Source: Pogostemon cablin (taxonomy: Eukaryota; Streptophyta; Magnoliopsida; Lamiales; Lamiaceae). From it: a stretch of DNA of 64,000 nt. A program made the position numbers and the translations under genes. Shown here one piece after another: positions 1 to 11,184 of this stretch (positions within the stretch are counted from its first letter, which is position 1; each line of letters begins with the position of its first letter). Location: assembly GCA_023678885.1 (NCBI GenBank), contig CM043006.1:10567948-10631947 (forward strand), written 5' to 3'. The notes under the pieces were generated by a model. It was given only the letters and a program-made list of their open reading frames with translations. It made no database searches and was not told the origin of the DNA.

Positions 1-1720
1 TATGTGTGTTTATGCCCATAACGGAATCATTCCGTTATACACACTTGTGTGTCGTTATTAAAAATTTGAGTTATATCGGGGTCGTCTCATTCAAAATTTC
101 TCACTTTTACCATCATTGTATACTATTTGATTGATTTCTCTAGTGAATAACAATTTAACATTGTCTAACCACCTAATAACGGAATCATTCTGTTATAATG
201 ATTTACATGCTGTTATTCGAAATTCGTGTCATTTTAGGAGCCTTTCATTCGCTTGAATCTCCACATACAATATTAAACATAATACTATGATAAACTAACA
301 AACAGATGTTGATATTCAATTACATATGAAGTATTTCATACATGTGAAATAAAGCAACTGTATAAAGTTAAACATTTAGATGTGAAGGATTACAAATATG
401 AAGTATCCCACTTGAATTTTCGAATGTACTTATAGCAATATTATGAAATCAAGGCAAGTATTTAATATGAGTTCAAAATGCACAACTTAATAGTCATGCC
501 CGAAAATATGCGTGTTTATGTCCATAACGGAATCATTCTATTATACCTACTTGTATGTCGTTATTCAAAATTTGAGTAATCTCAGGATCATCTCAGTTAA
601 AATTTCTCACTTTTACCATTATTGTATATTATTTGATTGATTTCTCTAGTGTATAGCAAATTTAGTATTGTCTTACACCATAAGAAATCATTCTGTTATA
701 ACGACTTGCACTCTGTTATTCAAAATTCGTGTCATTTTAGGGGTCTTTCATTCGATTGAATCTCCATATACAATGTTAAAATATAATATTCTGATGAACT
801 ATAACAAACGGATGTTGATATTCAGTCACATATGAAGTATTTCATACATGTGAAATAAAACAAGTGTATAAAGTATAAATGTTTAGATGTGAAGCATTAC
901 AAATATGAAGTATCCCACTTGTTTCGAATGTGTGCTTGTAGCAATATTACGAAATCAAGGTTAAGTGTTAAATATGAGGTCCAAACGCACAACTTAATTG
1001 TCATGTACGAAAATATGCGTGTTTATGCCTATTATGAAATCATTCCATTATATCCACTAGTATATCGTTATTCAAAATTCAAGTTATCCTTGGGTCGTCT
1101 CAGCCAAACCTTCTCACTTTTACCATCATTGTATACTATTTGCAAATTTTTTTAGTGAACAACAAATTCAAGATTGTCTAACCCTGGAATCATTCCGTTA
1201 TAATGACTTACACACTGTTATTCAAAATTCAAGCCATCTTATGGGCCTTTCATTCGCTTGGATCTCCACATACAATATTAAAACATAATATTCTGATAAA
1301 CTAACAAACGTATGTTGATATTAGTCACATGTGAAGTATCTTATACATGTGAAATAAAACAAGTGTATAAAGTATAAACGTTTGGATGCAAAGCATAATA
1401 AATATGAAGTATCCTACTTGAATTTTTGAATGTTCTTATAGTAATTAATATTATGAAATCAAGGCAAGTGTTAATATGATGTCTAAACGCATAACTTAAT
1501 TGTCGTATGAAAATATGCATGTTTTTGCCCATATCTGTTATACCCACTTATATGTTGTTATTCAAAATTTGAGTTATCTCGGGGTCGTCTCACTCAAACT
1601 TTCTCAATTTTACCATCATTGTATACTATTTGACTGATTCTCTAGTGAATAACAAATTTAACATTGTCTGACCCCATAACAGAATCATTCCGCTATAGTG
1701 AATTTGAAGACATGAATGTC
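1..1720. repeat. Satellite-like tandem repeat, ~505-bp unit
   Basis: About 3.4 imperfect copies in direct orientation. The landmark 'gtgtttatg' before the AACGGAAT motif occurs at 6, 512, 1019 and, in degraded form, near 1519, giving periods of 506, 507 and about 500. Each unit holds two copies of a near-perfect palindrome, TAACGGAAT-C-ATTCCGTTA, about 155 bp apart (first unit: 18-36 and about 177-195). A landmark 'cacatgtgaaat..aagtgtataaagt' also recurs once per unit. Short ORFs inside it are not conserved between units. The array runs off the left edge of the window, so its real length is unknown. Confidence 0.85.
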
Positions 1721-1758
1721 AAAATTTTTGGTGTTATTATAGTGAAGGAGGTGAGGTA

Positions 1759-2458
1759 TGTTGGCGTTCGATCGTTTAGTTAACGTGAACCGTTAGGGTT
1801 CCATACGATTCTATATCAGCGGAAGTAAGAACATAAAATCATATTACCTTTCACCAGGGTATATTGAAGAAGAGAAGAATTCTCGCCAGCAGTATGCGCA
1901 GCCTCACGATTTTGGGCAAAATTCCTCATCCAATCTCCGATTTGAGTGATTTTTGTGCCAAAATAATCCTCTCTTTCATAACTTTCCAACCATGTATCAC
2001 ACCACCAGTTTTAGGTTCCACATGAATTTAAAAAATCATAGAAATTGATGAACAGCAGCAGCAAATGACCTCTTGATCTTCTGTTGTATTCCCAAGTCCA
2101 ATATTAACGTCATGTGGGCGACAATCTTCAAGATCTTCTCAATCTTCTGTTCTCTCTACCCTACTCACAGTTAAGCGTGTCTAATTAGGGGTTTCCAAAC
2201 AATTGAGATGACTTATATATAGGCTACAACAGGGACCAAGAGAAGAAATTAGTGTCAGGCCTCCATTGGGCTTAAGTATCCAAGTTTAGCACAAAACTTA
2301 TACTTAAGTCCAATAATAATAATATATTCCACTAAAATATTATTACTGCACAGCCGCTCTAATCCCATAATTACATTATAGGCTCCTTCTTATTATGAGC
2401 CCTTTAGTCTCCCCACGTTTAAGATATACAATGCCCATTAATTAATTAAGTTAATGAC
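1759..2458 (-). repeat. C 3' LTR, outer part (split by element B)
   Basis: Starts TGTTGGCGTTCGATCG and is interrupted after 2458 by element B. Its continuation is at 10493. The join is certified by the ATGAC duplication at 2454-2458 and 10488-10492, and by comparison with the right LTR at 20815-21583. Confidence 0.88.
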
Positions 2459-3264
2459 TGTTGGCGTTTGGATCTTTAGGTTAGCGTGAACCGTTAGGGA
2501 CCCATGCAATTCTACTGCAGCGGAAGCATAAGAGTAGAATAGAATTACCTTTCACAGGGTTTGATGTAGAGGATGAATAGTAAAAACAAATGACCTTCCA
2601 ATCTTCTGTTGTATTTCTAAGCCACACCTTGACGTTGTGTGGGCAACGATCACCAAGGCGAACTCAATCTGCAGTTCCTCTCATTCTCACGATTTTTGTC
2701 ATGTGTTCTAAGTTACCGGACTGCTGAGATTGGTTATATATATGCTACAATAGGGACCAGAAGGAGAAATTAGGGTTTGGGCCTCCCATTAGGCTTAAGC
2801 ATCCAAGTTTAGCCCAAACTTATACTTAAGTCCAATAATAATAAATCAGTCCACTAAAAAAATATTATTGCACTGCTACCCTAATCCCAAATTACGTTAT
2901 GGGCTCCTTCTTATTATGAGCCCTTTAGTCTCCCCGTTTTAAGATTTAATGCCCATTAATTAATTAAATTACTGACAATTCAATTAATTAATATATGTAC
3001 CGAGAGTAGTACCACTCAACCTTATTATCATGCAGGAATAAATCCACTTGCAGGATTTACATAATAATCATTATGAGCACCACAAAGGGACATCATCAAC
3101 CAATTCCATTAGGACACAAATTCCTTCTACGATCAACAGTACACCATAGAGACAACATTATTTCCCAACTCATCGAGCATATTGATTTAACTATTAAATC
3201 TCCAAATAAATTGTTTAAAATGTTATTCATACAAAAATCAAGAATTTTAGTATACAATCTAACA
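2459..3264 (-). repeat. B 3' LTR with ~395-bp internal deletion
   Basis: Collinear with the 5' LTR at 9287-10487 but jumps from 'attaaatctc' (near 3200) directly to 'caaataaatt'. The intact partner has about 395 further bases in between (from about 10031 to about 10425). A short 'tctc' occurs at both edges of the lost segment. Confidence 0.85.
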
Positions 3265-3286
3265 ATCTCCTACTTATACTAAAAGA

Positions 3287-3577
3287 CTATGCTGTTATAT
3301 CTGCTGACATGCATCTAATCCCCATTCCTTCAACATGCCCCTCAAAAGCTTTCACCGGAAGGCCCTTAGTGAAGGGATCAGCTAGGTTATCCTCCGATGC
3401 AATCTTAGCGACAACGACCTCCCCTCTTTTCACGATATCTCGTATCAGGTGGTACTTGCGCTTAATGTATTTACTAGCTTTATGGGCTCGTGATTCCTTC
3501 GAGTTTGTAACTGCACCACCGTTATCACAATAAATTGTGATAGATTTGGGAAAATCAGGAATCATATCTAAGTCCAT
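3287..3577 (-). pseudogene. B RNase H, C-terminal part
   Basis: Encodes the end of the copia ribonuclease H domain: an ITIYCDNGGAV motif that contains a catalytic Asp, an H-KASKYIKRKYHLIRD stretch, and the terminal IASEDNLADPFTKGL motif typical of plant Ty1/copia pol C-termini. It is in the same frame as the upstream piece at 3593-4198 and is separated from it only by a TGA that replaces the Trp codon normally found after the EAV sequence. It would have degraded the RNA strand during reverse transcription in the virus-like particle. It ends shortly before the purine tract and 3' LTR, as expected for the polyprotein end. Confidence 0.88.
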
Positions 3578-3592
3578 TAAGAAGTTCCTGAG

Positions 3593-4198
3593 TCATACTG
3601 CTTCTTTAGCTGCCTCAGAGGCTGCTACATATTCAACTTCCATGGTAGAGTCAGATACCCATTTCTGCTTGACACTCCTCCAAACTATAGTTTCTCCTCT
3701 AAGAGTAAACACATAACCCGAGGTGGATTTACTGGTATCCTTGTCCGATTGGAAATCCGAATCCGTGTAACCCACAGGTAGCAAAGAATCTGCCCGGTAA
3801 ACTAACACAAAATTTCTAGTCCTTCGCGTGTACTTCAAAATATAATTTACCGCAGTCCAATGTCCCTCTCCGGGATTACTTTGATACCTACTGACCATGC
3901 CCACGGAAAAACAGATATACGGTCTCGTACATAGCATTCCATACATGAGGCTTCCTACTGCCAAAGCATAAGAAACCGCCTTCATGTCATCTATCTCCTT
4001 TTGTGTCTTTGGACACATATCCTTCGATAGAAGTAGTCCATGACTGAAAGGTAGAAAACCTTTTTTGGAGTTTTGCATGCTAAAATGAGCAAGGATAGTA
4101 TCAATATATGAAGCTTGGGATAAGCTCAACATTCTTTTCTTGCGATCTCTTATTACTTTGATCCCTAAAATGTGGCCGGCTTCTCCTAAGTCCTTCAT
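3593..4198 (-). pseudogene. B reverse transcriptase end and RNase H start
   Basis: 201 codons running from the MKDLGEAGHILGI motif, just downstream of the RT active site, through the RT connection region (LSQASYIDTIL) into the RNase H start (GYTDSDFQSDKDTSKSTSGY, carrying the first catalytic Asp) and the MEVEYVAASEAAKEAV helix with its Glu. Motifs and order are those of Ty1/copia pol. The frame is opened upstream by an in-frame TAG near 4204-4210 and closed downstream by a TGA at a conserved Trp. The protein would have been cleaved from a gag-pol polyprotein, so the Met at 4198 is internal and not a true start. Confidence 0.88.
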
Positions 4199-5117
4199 TT
4201 CAAACTACTTAGATAACAATACCCTTACGCCCGATAATACCTCTACATTGTTTCCAATAAGCAAGATATCATCCACGTAAAGTACAAGAAATGCCACCAC
4301 TTTTTCGTCACACTTTTTGTACACGCAAGATTCATCCGGACATTGAATAAATTCATATGACAGGATTACCTCATTAAAACGGATGTTCCAAGATCTTGAA
4401 GCTTGTTTAAGTCCATAAATGGACCTATTAAGCTTGCATAAAAGATGTTCTTTGCCCTTTTCAATGAATCTTTATGGTTGCTTCATATAGATGATTTCCT
4501 CAAGACTTCTATTTAGGAAAGCTGTCTGGACATCCATTTGTCATACCTCATAATCCATATGAGCAGCAATAGACAAAAGAATCCGAATCGACATAAGCAT
4601 AGCCACAGGCGAGAAGGTTTCTTCATAATCGATTCCTTCTTTCTAAGTATATACTTTCGCAACAAGCCTTGCTTTAAAGGTTTCCACCTTACCATCAGAT
4701 CCTCTTTTTCTTTTGTAGACACACTTACATCCAATGGCTTTTACGCCATTTGGTGATTCTACATGCTCCCAGACTTGGTTAGAATACATGGATTCTATCT
4801 CCGAGTTCATTGCTTTTTGCCAAGAATCAGCATATTTATCATGTAATGCTTCGTCGTAACTCCATGGGTCGACTTCATGTTCACCAGAGATAAAGTCTAA
4901 TGACTTTCCAAAAAAATATGAATCTATCCGGTTGTCTCACAACCCTCCCACTGTGACGAGGCACCACATGCAATTGTGTATCAGGTGTAACACGCAACGC
5001 AGTGTCTTTTGATATATCCTCTTGTACATTTGATATTAAATTAGGTGTTTCCCCTCTAGCTTCTTCTAGAATAATTTTACTCATGGAATTGTGATTCATT
5101 ACATAATCTTCTTTCAA
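4199..5117 (-). pseudogene. B reverse transcriptase core and integrase-RT linker
   Basis: The YVDDILLIG active-site motif lies at 4268-4279 (YVDD on the minus strand). Upstream of it, degraded copia RT motifs can be followed (a KRKRG..GKVETFKARLVAK-like stretch near 4640-4720, and SIYGLKQASRSWN near 4380-4440). Several stops and frame changes break the domain. The piece at 4881-5117 encodes the linker that joins integrase to RT (a 'PRRSGRVVRQPDRF'-like motif). These parts copied retrotransposon RNA into cDNA in a living element. Here they cannot make an active enzyme. Confidence 0.82.
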
Positions 5118-5419
5118 GAATCTAGCTTCGTGCTAACAATCACTCTTTGACTCTTAGGATCATAAAATAAACCACATTTCGTTCCAATAGGATATCCTAA
5201 AACAGACAAACATTAGTACGCGATTCTAACTTATCAACATCTCCCCTCAACACATGTGCCGAAGCACCCCAAATCTGAATATGCTTGAGACTAAGCTTTT
5301 GCCCGGTCCACAATTCTATGGGAGTAGAGAATACCGATTTAGAAGGTACTAAATTCAAAATGTAAGCCGCTGTATCTAAGGCATATCCCCAAACAAATTT
5401 TGCAATTCATAATAACTCA

Positions 5420-5755
5420 TCATGATCTAACCATTTTCATAAGAGTCTTATTTCTTCGTTCCGCTACACCATTCTGCTGGAGTGTGCCCGGTGCAGACAA
5501 TTGGGATTCTATCCCTCCCCCTGATAAGTAGTCTCTAAATTCTCCCAAGAGGTATTCCCCATCACGATCAGACCGCAGTGTTTTGATACATTTTCTATGA
5601 CGTTTCTCCACATCAATCTTATACTCTTTGAATTTATCAAAGCATTCAAACTTGTGGCGCATCAAATAAATGTATCTATACCTAGAATAATCGTCAATGA
5701 ATGTGACAAAATATTCATAGCCACCTCTTGCTTGGATAGACATAGGACCAAACAA
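5420..5755 (-). pseudogene. B integrase catalytic core
   Basis: 111 codons of an rve-type integrase core. Visible motifs are GYEYFVTFIDDYSRY (with the first catalytic Asp just upstream, lost at the edge), the LRSDRDGEY motif with the second Asp, and SAPGTLQQNGVAERRN, which contains the catalytic Glu region of copia integrases. In a functional element this enzyme joins cDNA ends to host DNA with a 5-bp stagger, matching the 5-bp duplications seen here. The segment between it and the GAG-pre-integrase piece has lost bases around 5770-5825, which deletes part of the conserved zinc-binding HHCC end and shifts the frame. Confidence 0.87.
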
Positions 5756-5829
5756 ATCAGAATGAACTAATTACAACACATCATTGGCTCTATACCCCTT
5801 TGCCTTAAAAGGCCTTTTAAGCATGATTC

Positions 5830-6249
5830 TCAAGTCGGAAAGTTTTTGAGTTCCAATGAACCTAAAGGTCCATCCTCGATCAACTTTTGAATCATGTTCA
5901 AGTTAATATGACCAAGTCTTAGATGCCAAAGATATGTTTGATTCATTTTTGAAGGCTCTTTTCTCTTATTATGATTAGTAGATTCATTATTAATTTCCAT
6001 TTGTTGCATTGCAGGAGATATATGATTAAGAGTATACAGATTATCAATCAACGTACCATAACAGATAATAATTCCATTCTTCTTAATAATAACCTTTTCA
6101 TTAAAAGAAACAAAATACCCATCCATAAATAATTTAGAAACCAAAATTAAATTCTTTCTAAAAGAAGGTACACAAAGATAATCTTTCAAAACAAGAGTTT
6201 TATTCCTATCAAACGACAAATAAAAATTTTCCACTGCAACAGCCGCCAC
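5830..6249 (-). pseudogene. B protease end and GAG-pre-integrase
   Basis: 139 codons. The first half is the segment following the protease (LKDYLCVPSFRKNLILVSKL and the GYFVSFNEKVIIKKNG block), typical of plant copia polyproteins. The second half has the GAG-pre-integrase motif (YLWHLRLGHINLNMIQKL), which supplies the two His of the integrase HHCC zinc site. It overlaps the 3' end of the preceding frame (6186-6707) by about 60 nt in a different frame, so a frameshift lies in the overlap. Confidence 0.85.
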
Positions 6250-6707
6250 TTTCGTAGCATCTCCATGAATATGGCAATCTCTCCATCACTTAGCTGTCGG
6301 GTTGGTTGGAACCCCTGCAATGAATTGCAGACATGATCAGTGGCTCCCGTATCTATACACCAAGTGTCAGTAGATACAGCCGCTAAACATGGTTCAACAA
6401 CAAGTAAATAAGACATACCTTGCTTGTTCCCTTTTAGTAGAGGGCAATCAGCCTTGTAATGACCAGACTGCTTGCATTTGAAGCACTTGCCTTTAGGCTT
6501 TTTGACCACACCACCTTGTGCTCCACCTCCCGTGTTAGCTGCTGGCTTACCTTGCTGCTTCTTCTTCCTTCCACCTTTTGGCTTAGGACGAGCAATATTT
6601 TCAACAACATTCACTTGAGGGCATTGATAAATAAGCCCTTCCACCGTCACAAGTCCTGTCAGAAGTTCTGCTAATGAATACAACCTACGATTCATGTTGT
6701 AGTTCAA
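6186..6707 (-). pseudogene. B gag zinc knuckle and aspartic protease
   Basis: Carries a CCHC zinc knuckle of the pattern C-x2-C-x4-H-x4-C (CFKCKQSGHYKADC, about residues 75-88) preceded by a basic PKPKGGRKKKQ stretch, the nucleocapsid-like RNA-binding end of gag. It is followed by the protease active site WCIDTGATDHVCN (DTG, about residues 116-128). This gag-to-protease order is standard for Ty1/copia. The last third runs into a wrong frame, so a frameshift follows the protease active site. Confidence 0.88.
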
Positions 6708-6717
6708 GCAAAACTGT

Positions 6718-7212
6718 TCAAACTCCTAGGCAAGCTTTGGAGTATAAAATCGACTTGGGTTTCCCATCGATTTCGGCTCCAAGAACTTCCAACTCATTGA
6801 GTTGGCCATCATTTTGAGGATGTGATCCCTCACAGAAGCACCCTCTTTTGGCATTCGTCAATGTAACCATGGCATGTTGCCTAGCAGCTCTACTTTGATG
6901 ACCGAATAGTTCCCGGAGATTTAGCATCATGGCCTGAGCAGTCGCCATGATATGATGCTGATGTTGCAGCACATTTGACATAGAAACCGAAATGTAGCAC
7001 CGCGCCATCTCATCAGCCTTGACCCACCTCCCATGAGCAGCAATCTCAGCTTTAGTCGATTCAACAGTAAGGGCTTGAGGACATGGAACATTGAGCACAA
7101 ATTTATATTCTTCAGCAGTAAGAACAATATCCAAGTTTCTTTTCCAATCAATATAGTTAGGACCAGTAAGTTTGCTATCTCTAAGTATCACAGCAAGTGG
7201 ATTAAAAGCCAT
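6718..7212 (-). pseudogene. B gag N-terminal capsid region
   Basis: The likely gag start is the ATG at 7212 (MAFNPLAVILRDSKLTGP), chosen because plant copia gags begin with this type of sequence followed by NYIDWKRNLDIVL. The longer upstream extension to 7254 looks like leader. The following region (ARCYISVSMSN, MLNLRELFGHQSRAARQHA) fits the UBN2-type gag domain, which builds the virus-like particle. The frame drifts at about residue 140, where a shift replaces the expected sequence, and a stop separates it from the zinc-knuckle part. Confidence 0.86.
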
Positions 7213-7254
7213 TTGAAAATCCTGAGAATCAAATAAATAAATATAAATGATCAA

Positions 7255-8139
7255 ACTCTTAGAATTTAAAATTTATATTGATTTCCTCAATAAAAAATAT
7301 AAAATAAATTCACCGACATCTCAAGCACCGTGAATTTACACGCCACGTTAGTGTGGACGTATACAAACCCAAACATTCGCAAAAGAAGGTTTTCAAATTA
7401 ACCTTATGATCCAATGATTAATAGTCGGTTATACTTTGGCCATGCAATTTAATAGCAGTGACTCGGTTGGGGAGGATACAAATTAATTGCACCTAAGTAT
7501 ATAGCATTATTTGATACTAAGTACATTACCCAAGTTTGTTTGCCTTACAGTTGGAGAAGTCTACACACACTCAAATAATTTTCTATAATCATCAACTATT
7601 AATTTGTACCAGTGATCCGCAATAAAACTCATCCGTTGGGGAGGAAGACACTAAAACCGACTCATAAGCTTTTCGCATCACATTACAAATAATAATTATT
7701 TCTAGAAATTTATTCTAGTGATCCACAAATAAAACATATCCGTTAGAGAGGAAGACACTAAAACCGACTCATAAACTTATTTGCATCACTTAATAAATCA
7801 AAAATGAAGGCCGCGGGATTTAATTAATCAATCTCTCTCCCACTTAGTTATTTAATAAGAGTGTTTTTACATGCATATAATATAACAGATATAATTATGC
7901 AAAATTAGCATGCCACTATTTAAAACAATAAATCAAATAACATGCATTCATATTATATAATAATAATTGACAAATAAAATAATTATAACAATTATATAAA
8001 AGGAAATTAAAATAATTGTCAAATAAAAGTTGACTTAGTCAACAAACAATTAAAGTATGAGACTTGTCCAGCAAGAATGATTAAAAATTGGGCCCAAAGC
8101 CAAATATCCCACATACACAGCAGCCAAATAGCCCACATA
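7255..8139 (-). other. B leader, family-conserved AT-rich part
   Basis: No protein. The segment next to gag is shared with the leaders of C (14430-14529 and 18890-19430) and A (about 24060-24840). Shared landmarks on the plus strand here are 'caccgacatctcaagcacc' (about 7311) and 'gactcggttggggaggatac' (about 7460). It is probably the packaging/5' untranslated part of the genomic RNA. Confidence 0.75.
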
Positions 8140-9240
8140 CACTGCAGGAACGGCTCATGAAATGGCCCACAACTTCCCTACCTAGTCATCATCGTCACAC
8201 ATGGATTCATAGCTCCGCAGAAATCGCCATAACAAATGCAGTCCACCAGAGTCCATCGTGAAGCAGAGTTCACTCAAGATACTACGGTGCGCCGCCCAGC
8301 AGTTATTCAGCAATCAACCAGCCTCCAGCCGTCAGCCTGATCTTTTTTCTCACGTCAACACATCTCGTCGGGAAAACCCACCGGCTGGTCGGACTGGATA
8401 ACAGTGCGCTCCCCAGCATGACCGGTAAACCAAGGTTACTGAAAATAAAGACTTGATCGGTAGCTACGCCTTGAGTGGTCGAAAAGCCATGACTCAATCT
8501 CTGCAGACCCGTCTGGAAATCAGGCTGACTCGCTCAAAAAAACCAGTGAACTCGATCGGAAATATACATGGACTCGTCCAGGAACCCACCTATTCCCACA
8601 CATTCCCAGTGTCCATCACCAACTGCTGCAAACGGTTCCACCGTGAAGTGCTGAACACCTGCCACTTCATGCAATCTACTTCATCCGTCTACCATGCCAC
8701 CGGCTGAAATTTCGATCATGAGCGGCGGTAGCAACGCATGCTTATAGCAGTCGAACCCAACAACTTCAATGGCCTGTTCATCAAGCGGCGATAAGCAAGC
8801 CCGCCGTGTGGTTTTCAATAATCCATAGCCTCATCCCTTTATTTCACCGATCGACTGTATGCAGTCCAGCGATGCCACTTTCGATACGAGATAGCTATGC
8901 CTTTCACCGTTCACAAGAATCCACCATCGCCATAATCAGCCATAATCCTGTCGCCGATCTGATCAGGCTCGTCAAAACATCAGGTTCTTTCAACCGCCAA
9001 CGAAAATCTTGCTTCATTAGCGAAACATGCTCACTTTGCAATTCAACACACACCAAGCAAGGTACTCGACAACTGCCAACAACAGCGCTTTCACCGTAAA
9101 TAGGCACCAACTTTCGTCGCTTGAACTCGCCGTCGAACAACGTGTGGTGTTTTCGTATGATTGTGTCGTGCAATTAGTGTTCCAACAAGTTCAAGAATAT
9201 ACCCTAAATTCTAGCACCACATTATGCAATTAAACTCTAG
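8140..9240 (-). other. B leader, GC-rich variable block
   Basis: About 1.1 kb of visibly GC-richer sequence in an AT-rich element, at the same position as the blocks in C (19680-20640) and A (22930-24050), but with no obvious sequence match to either by eye. Short ORFs exist on both strands (for example 8806-9099 plus and 8904-9173 minus), but none resembles a known protein. Origin unknown. It could be captured host DNA or a fast-evolving leader. Confidence 0.6.
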
Positions 9241-9272
9241 CCTAATGTATCACGTTTAGCCTTAGAACCTAT

Positions 9273-9284
9273 GCTCTGATACCA
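9273..9284 (-). other. B primer-binding site (initiator tRNA-Met)
   Basis: The minus strand reads tggtatcagagc directly inside the 5' LTR. This is the usual plant copia primer site complementary to the 3' end of initiator tRNA-Met. Confidence 0.93.
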
Positions 9285-9286
9285 AT

Positions 9287-10487
9287 TATTGGCATTTGGA
9301 TCTTTAAGTTAGCATGAATCGTTAGAGTTTTATGCAATTCTACTGCAGTGGAAACATAAGAGCAGAATTGAATTACCTTTTACTGAGTTTTATGTAGAAG
9401 ATGAACAACAAAAACAAATGACCTTCCGATCTTTTGTTGTATTCCTAAGCCACGCCTTGATGTTGTGTGGGCAACGATCACAAAGGCGAACTTAATCTGC
9501 AGTTCCTCTCACTCTCACAATTTTTGTCGTGTGTTGTAAGTTATCGGGCTGCTGAGATTGGCTATGTATAGGCTACAACAGGGACCAAGAGGAGAAATTA
9601 GGGTTTGGGCCTCCCATTGGGCTTAAGCATTCAAATTTAGCCCAAAACTTATACTTAAGTCCAATAATAATAAATCAGTCCACTAAAGAAATATTATTGC
9701 ACTGCCACCTTAATTCCAAATTACGTTATGGGCTCCTTCTTATTATGAGTCCGTTAATCTCCCCGTTTTAAGATTCAATGCCCATTAATTAATTAAATTA
9801 TTGAAAATTCAGTTAATTAATATATGTACCGAGAGTAATACCACTCAATCTTATTATCATGCCAGAATAAATCCAGCTGCAGGGTTTACATGATAATCAT
9901 TATGAGCTCCTCAAGGGGACATCATCAACAAATTTCGTTAGGACACAGATCCTTCTACAATCAATAGCACACCATAGAGACAACATTATTTCTCAACTCA
10001 CCGAGCATATTGATTTAACTATTAAATCTCACCCATTGATGAATCAAAGAAATAAATACTGACTTACGTGTCGAGGTTATTGTATAGGAATTAAGAGTAC
10101 TAACTTCCATAATAACAGAGATCAAGTTCTATTATATAGTCAGTATAAACCAAACGATCTCACAGCTATCCTATTCAATACACACAAAATGATGTACTAG
10201 CGTAATTTTATAGTCAAGACAGACTAATGTCAAATCACACTATAATCATACCGATAGATAGTCCCTGTCTATATCAATTGTGAACATCTGTTTATACTTT
10301 ATAAGAAGCAGATAATATGATCTTCCGTGTGACGCCGCGCACCACATTATCTACAATATAAAGTAAATGGACTTTTTGCAAGAATAATTAATTATGCAAA
10401 ACATTTGATCACATGATTCTCATTTCAAATAAATTATTTAAAATATTGTTCATACAAAAAGCAAGACTTTTAGTATACAATCTAACA
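9287..10487 (-). repeat. B 5' LTR (1201 bp)
   Basis: Full-length LTR. The plus-strand left end reads TATTGGC where the family has TGTTGGC, so the terminal CA of the minus strand is mutated. The right end, TCTAACA, abuts the ATGAC duplication. Confidence 0.9.
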
Positions 10488-10492
10488 ATGAC

Positions 10493-11184
10493 AACTCCAT
10501 TAGTTAATATCTCATTCGAGAGTAGTATCACTCAACCTCATTATCATGCCAGAATAAATCCACCAGCTGGAATTACATGATAATCCTTATGAGCTTCTCA
10601 AGGGGACATCATCAACCTATTTTATCGAACATGGATTCCTTTTACAATCAACATCACACCATAGAGACAATACTATTTCCCAACTCACCGAGTTTGTTGA
10701 TTTAATTACATGTAAATCTCACCCATTGATGAGTCAAAGAAATATATATTGCCTTATGTATTGAGGTTATTGTATAGGGATTAAGAGAACGAACATCCAT
10801 AATAACTGAGATCAAGTTCTACTATATAGTAAGTATAAATCGAACGATCTTTAAGCGGGAACTGCTCAATACACACAAAGCATACTAATGTGATTCTATA
10901 GTCAAGACAAACTAATATCAAATCATACTATAACCATCCTGATAGAGAGTCTCAATCTATCTCGATTGTGAGCATCTGTTTATACTTTATAAGAAAACTG
11001 ATAATACGATCTTCCGCATGTTGTCGCACAACATATTATCTACAGTATAAAGTAAATAGACTATTGCATAGGACATATAAATAAATTATAAGACGCAATC
11101 ATTTGATCATATAATTCCCATTTCAAAAAATTTGTAATAACATTGTTCATACAAAAAACTAGACTTTTAGTATACAATCCAATA
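10493..11184 (-). repeat. C 3' LTR, inner part
   Basis: Continues the LTR interrupted at 2458. It ends 'tatacaatccaata', with one change from the family terminus CCAACA, and joins the C internal region. Confidence 0.85.

Larger units (their letters stand above)
2459..10487 (-). mobile_element. Ty1/copia LTR retrotransposon B (nested in the C LTR)
   Basis: 5' LTR is 9287-10487 (1201 bp) and 3' LTR is 2459-3264 (806 bp, internally deleted). TSD ATGAC is exact on both sides (2454-2458, 10488-10492). The minus-strand primer site is at 9273-9284, the exact complement pattern of initiator tRNA-Met (tggtatcagagc). A purine-rich tract precedes the 3' LTR (about 3265-3279, minus). Domain order on the minus strand is gag, CCHC, protease, GAG-pre-integrase, integrase, RT, RNase H, which is the Ty1/copia order. 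Its reading frames are the least decayed of the three sisters, so it is probably among the younger ones, but it has several stops and deletions. Confidence 0.92.

Noticed and set aside
1..1720. CRISPR-like array
   Set aside because: The period of ~505 bp and the decaying units fit a satellite. There is no short-repeat/spacer layout, and the context is a plant genome.
8806..9233. ORFs in the B leader block
   Set aside because: Same reason: overlapping frames on both strands and no recognisable domain.
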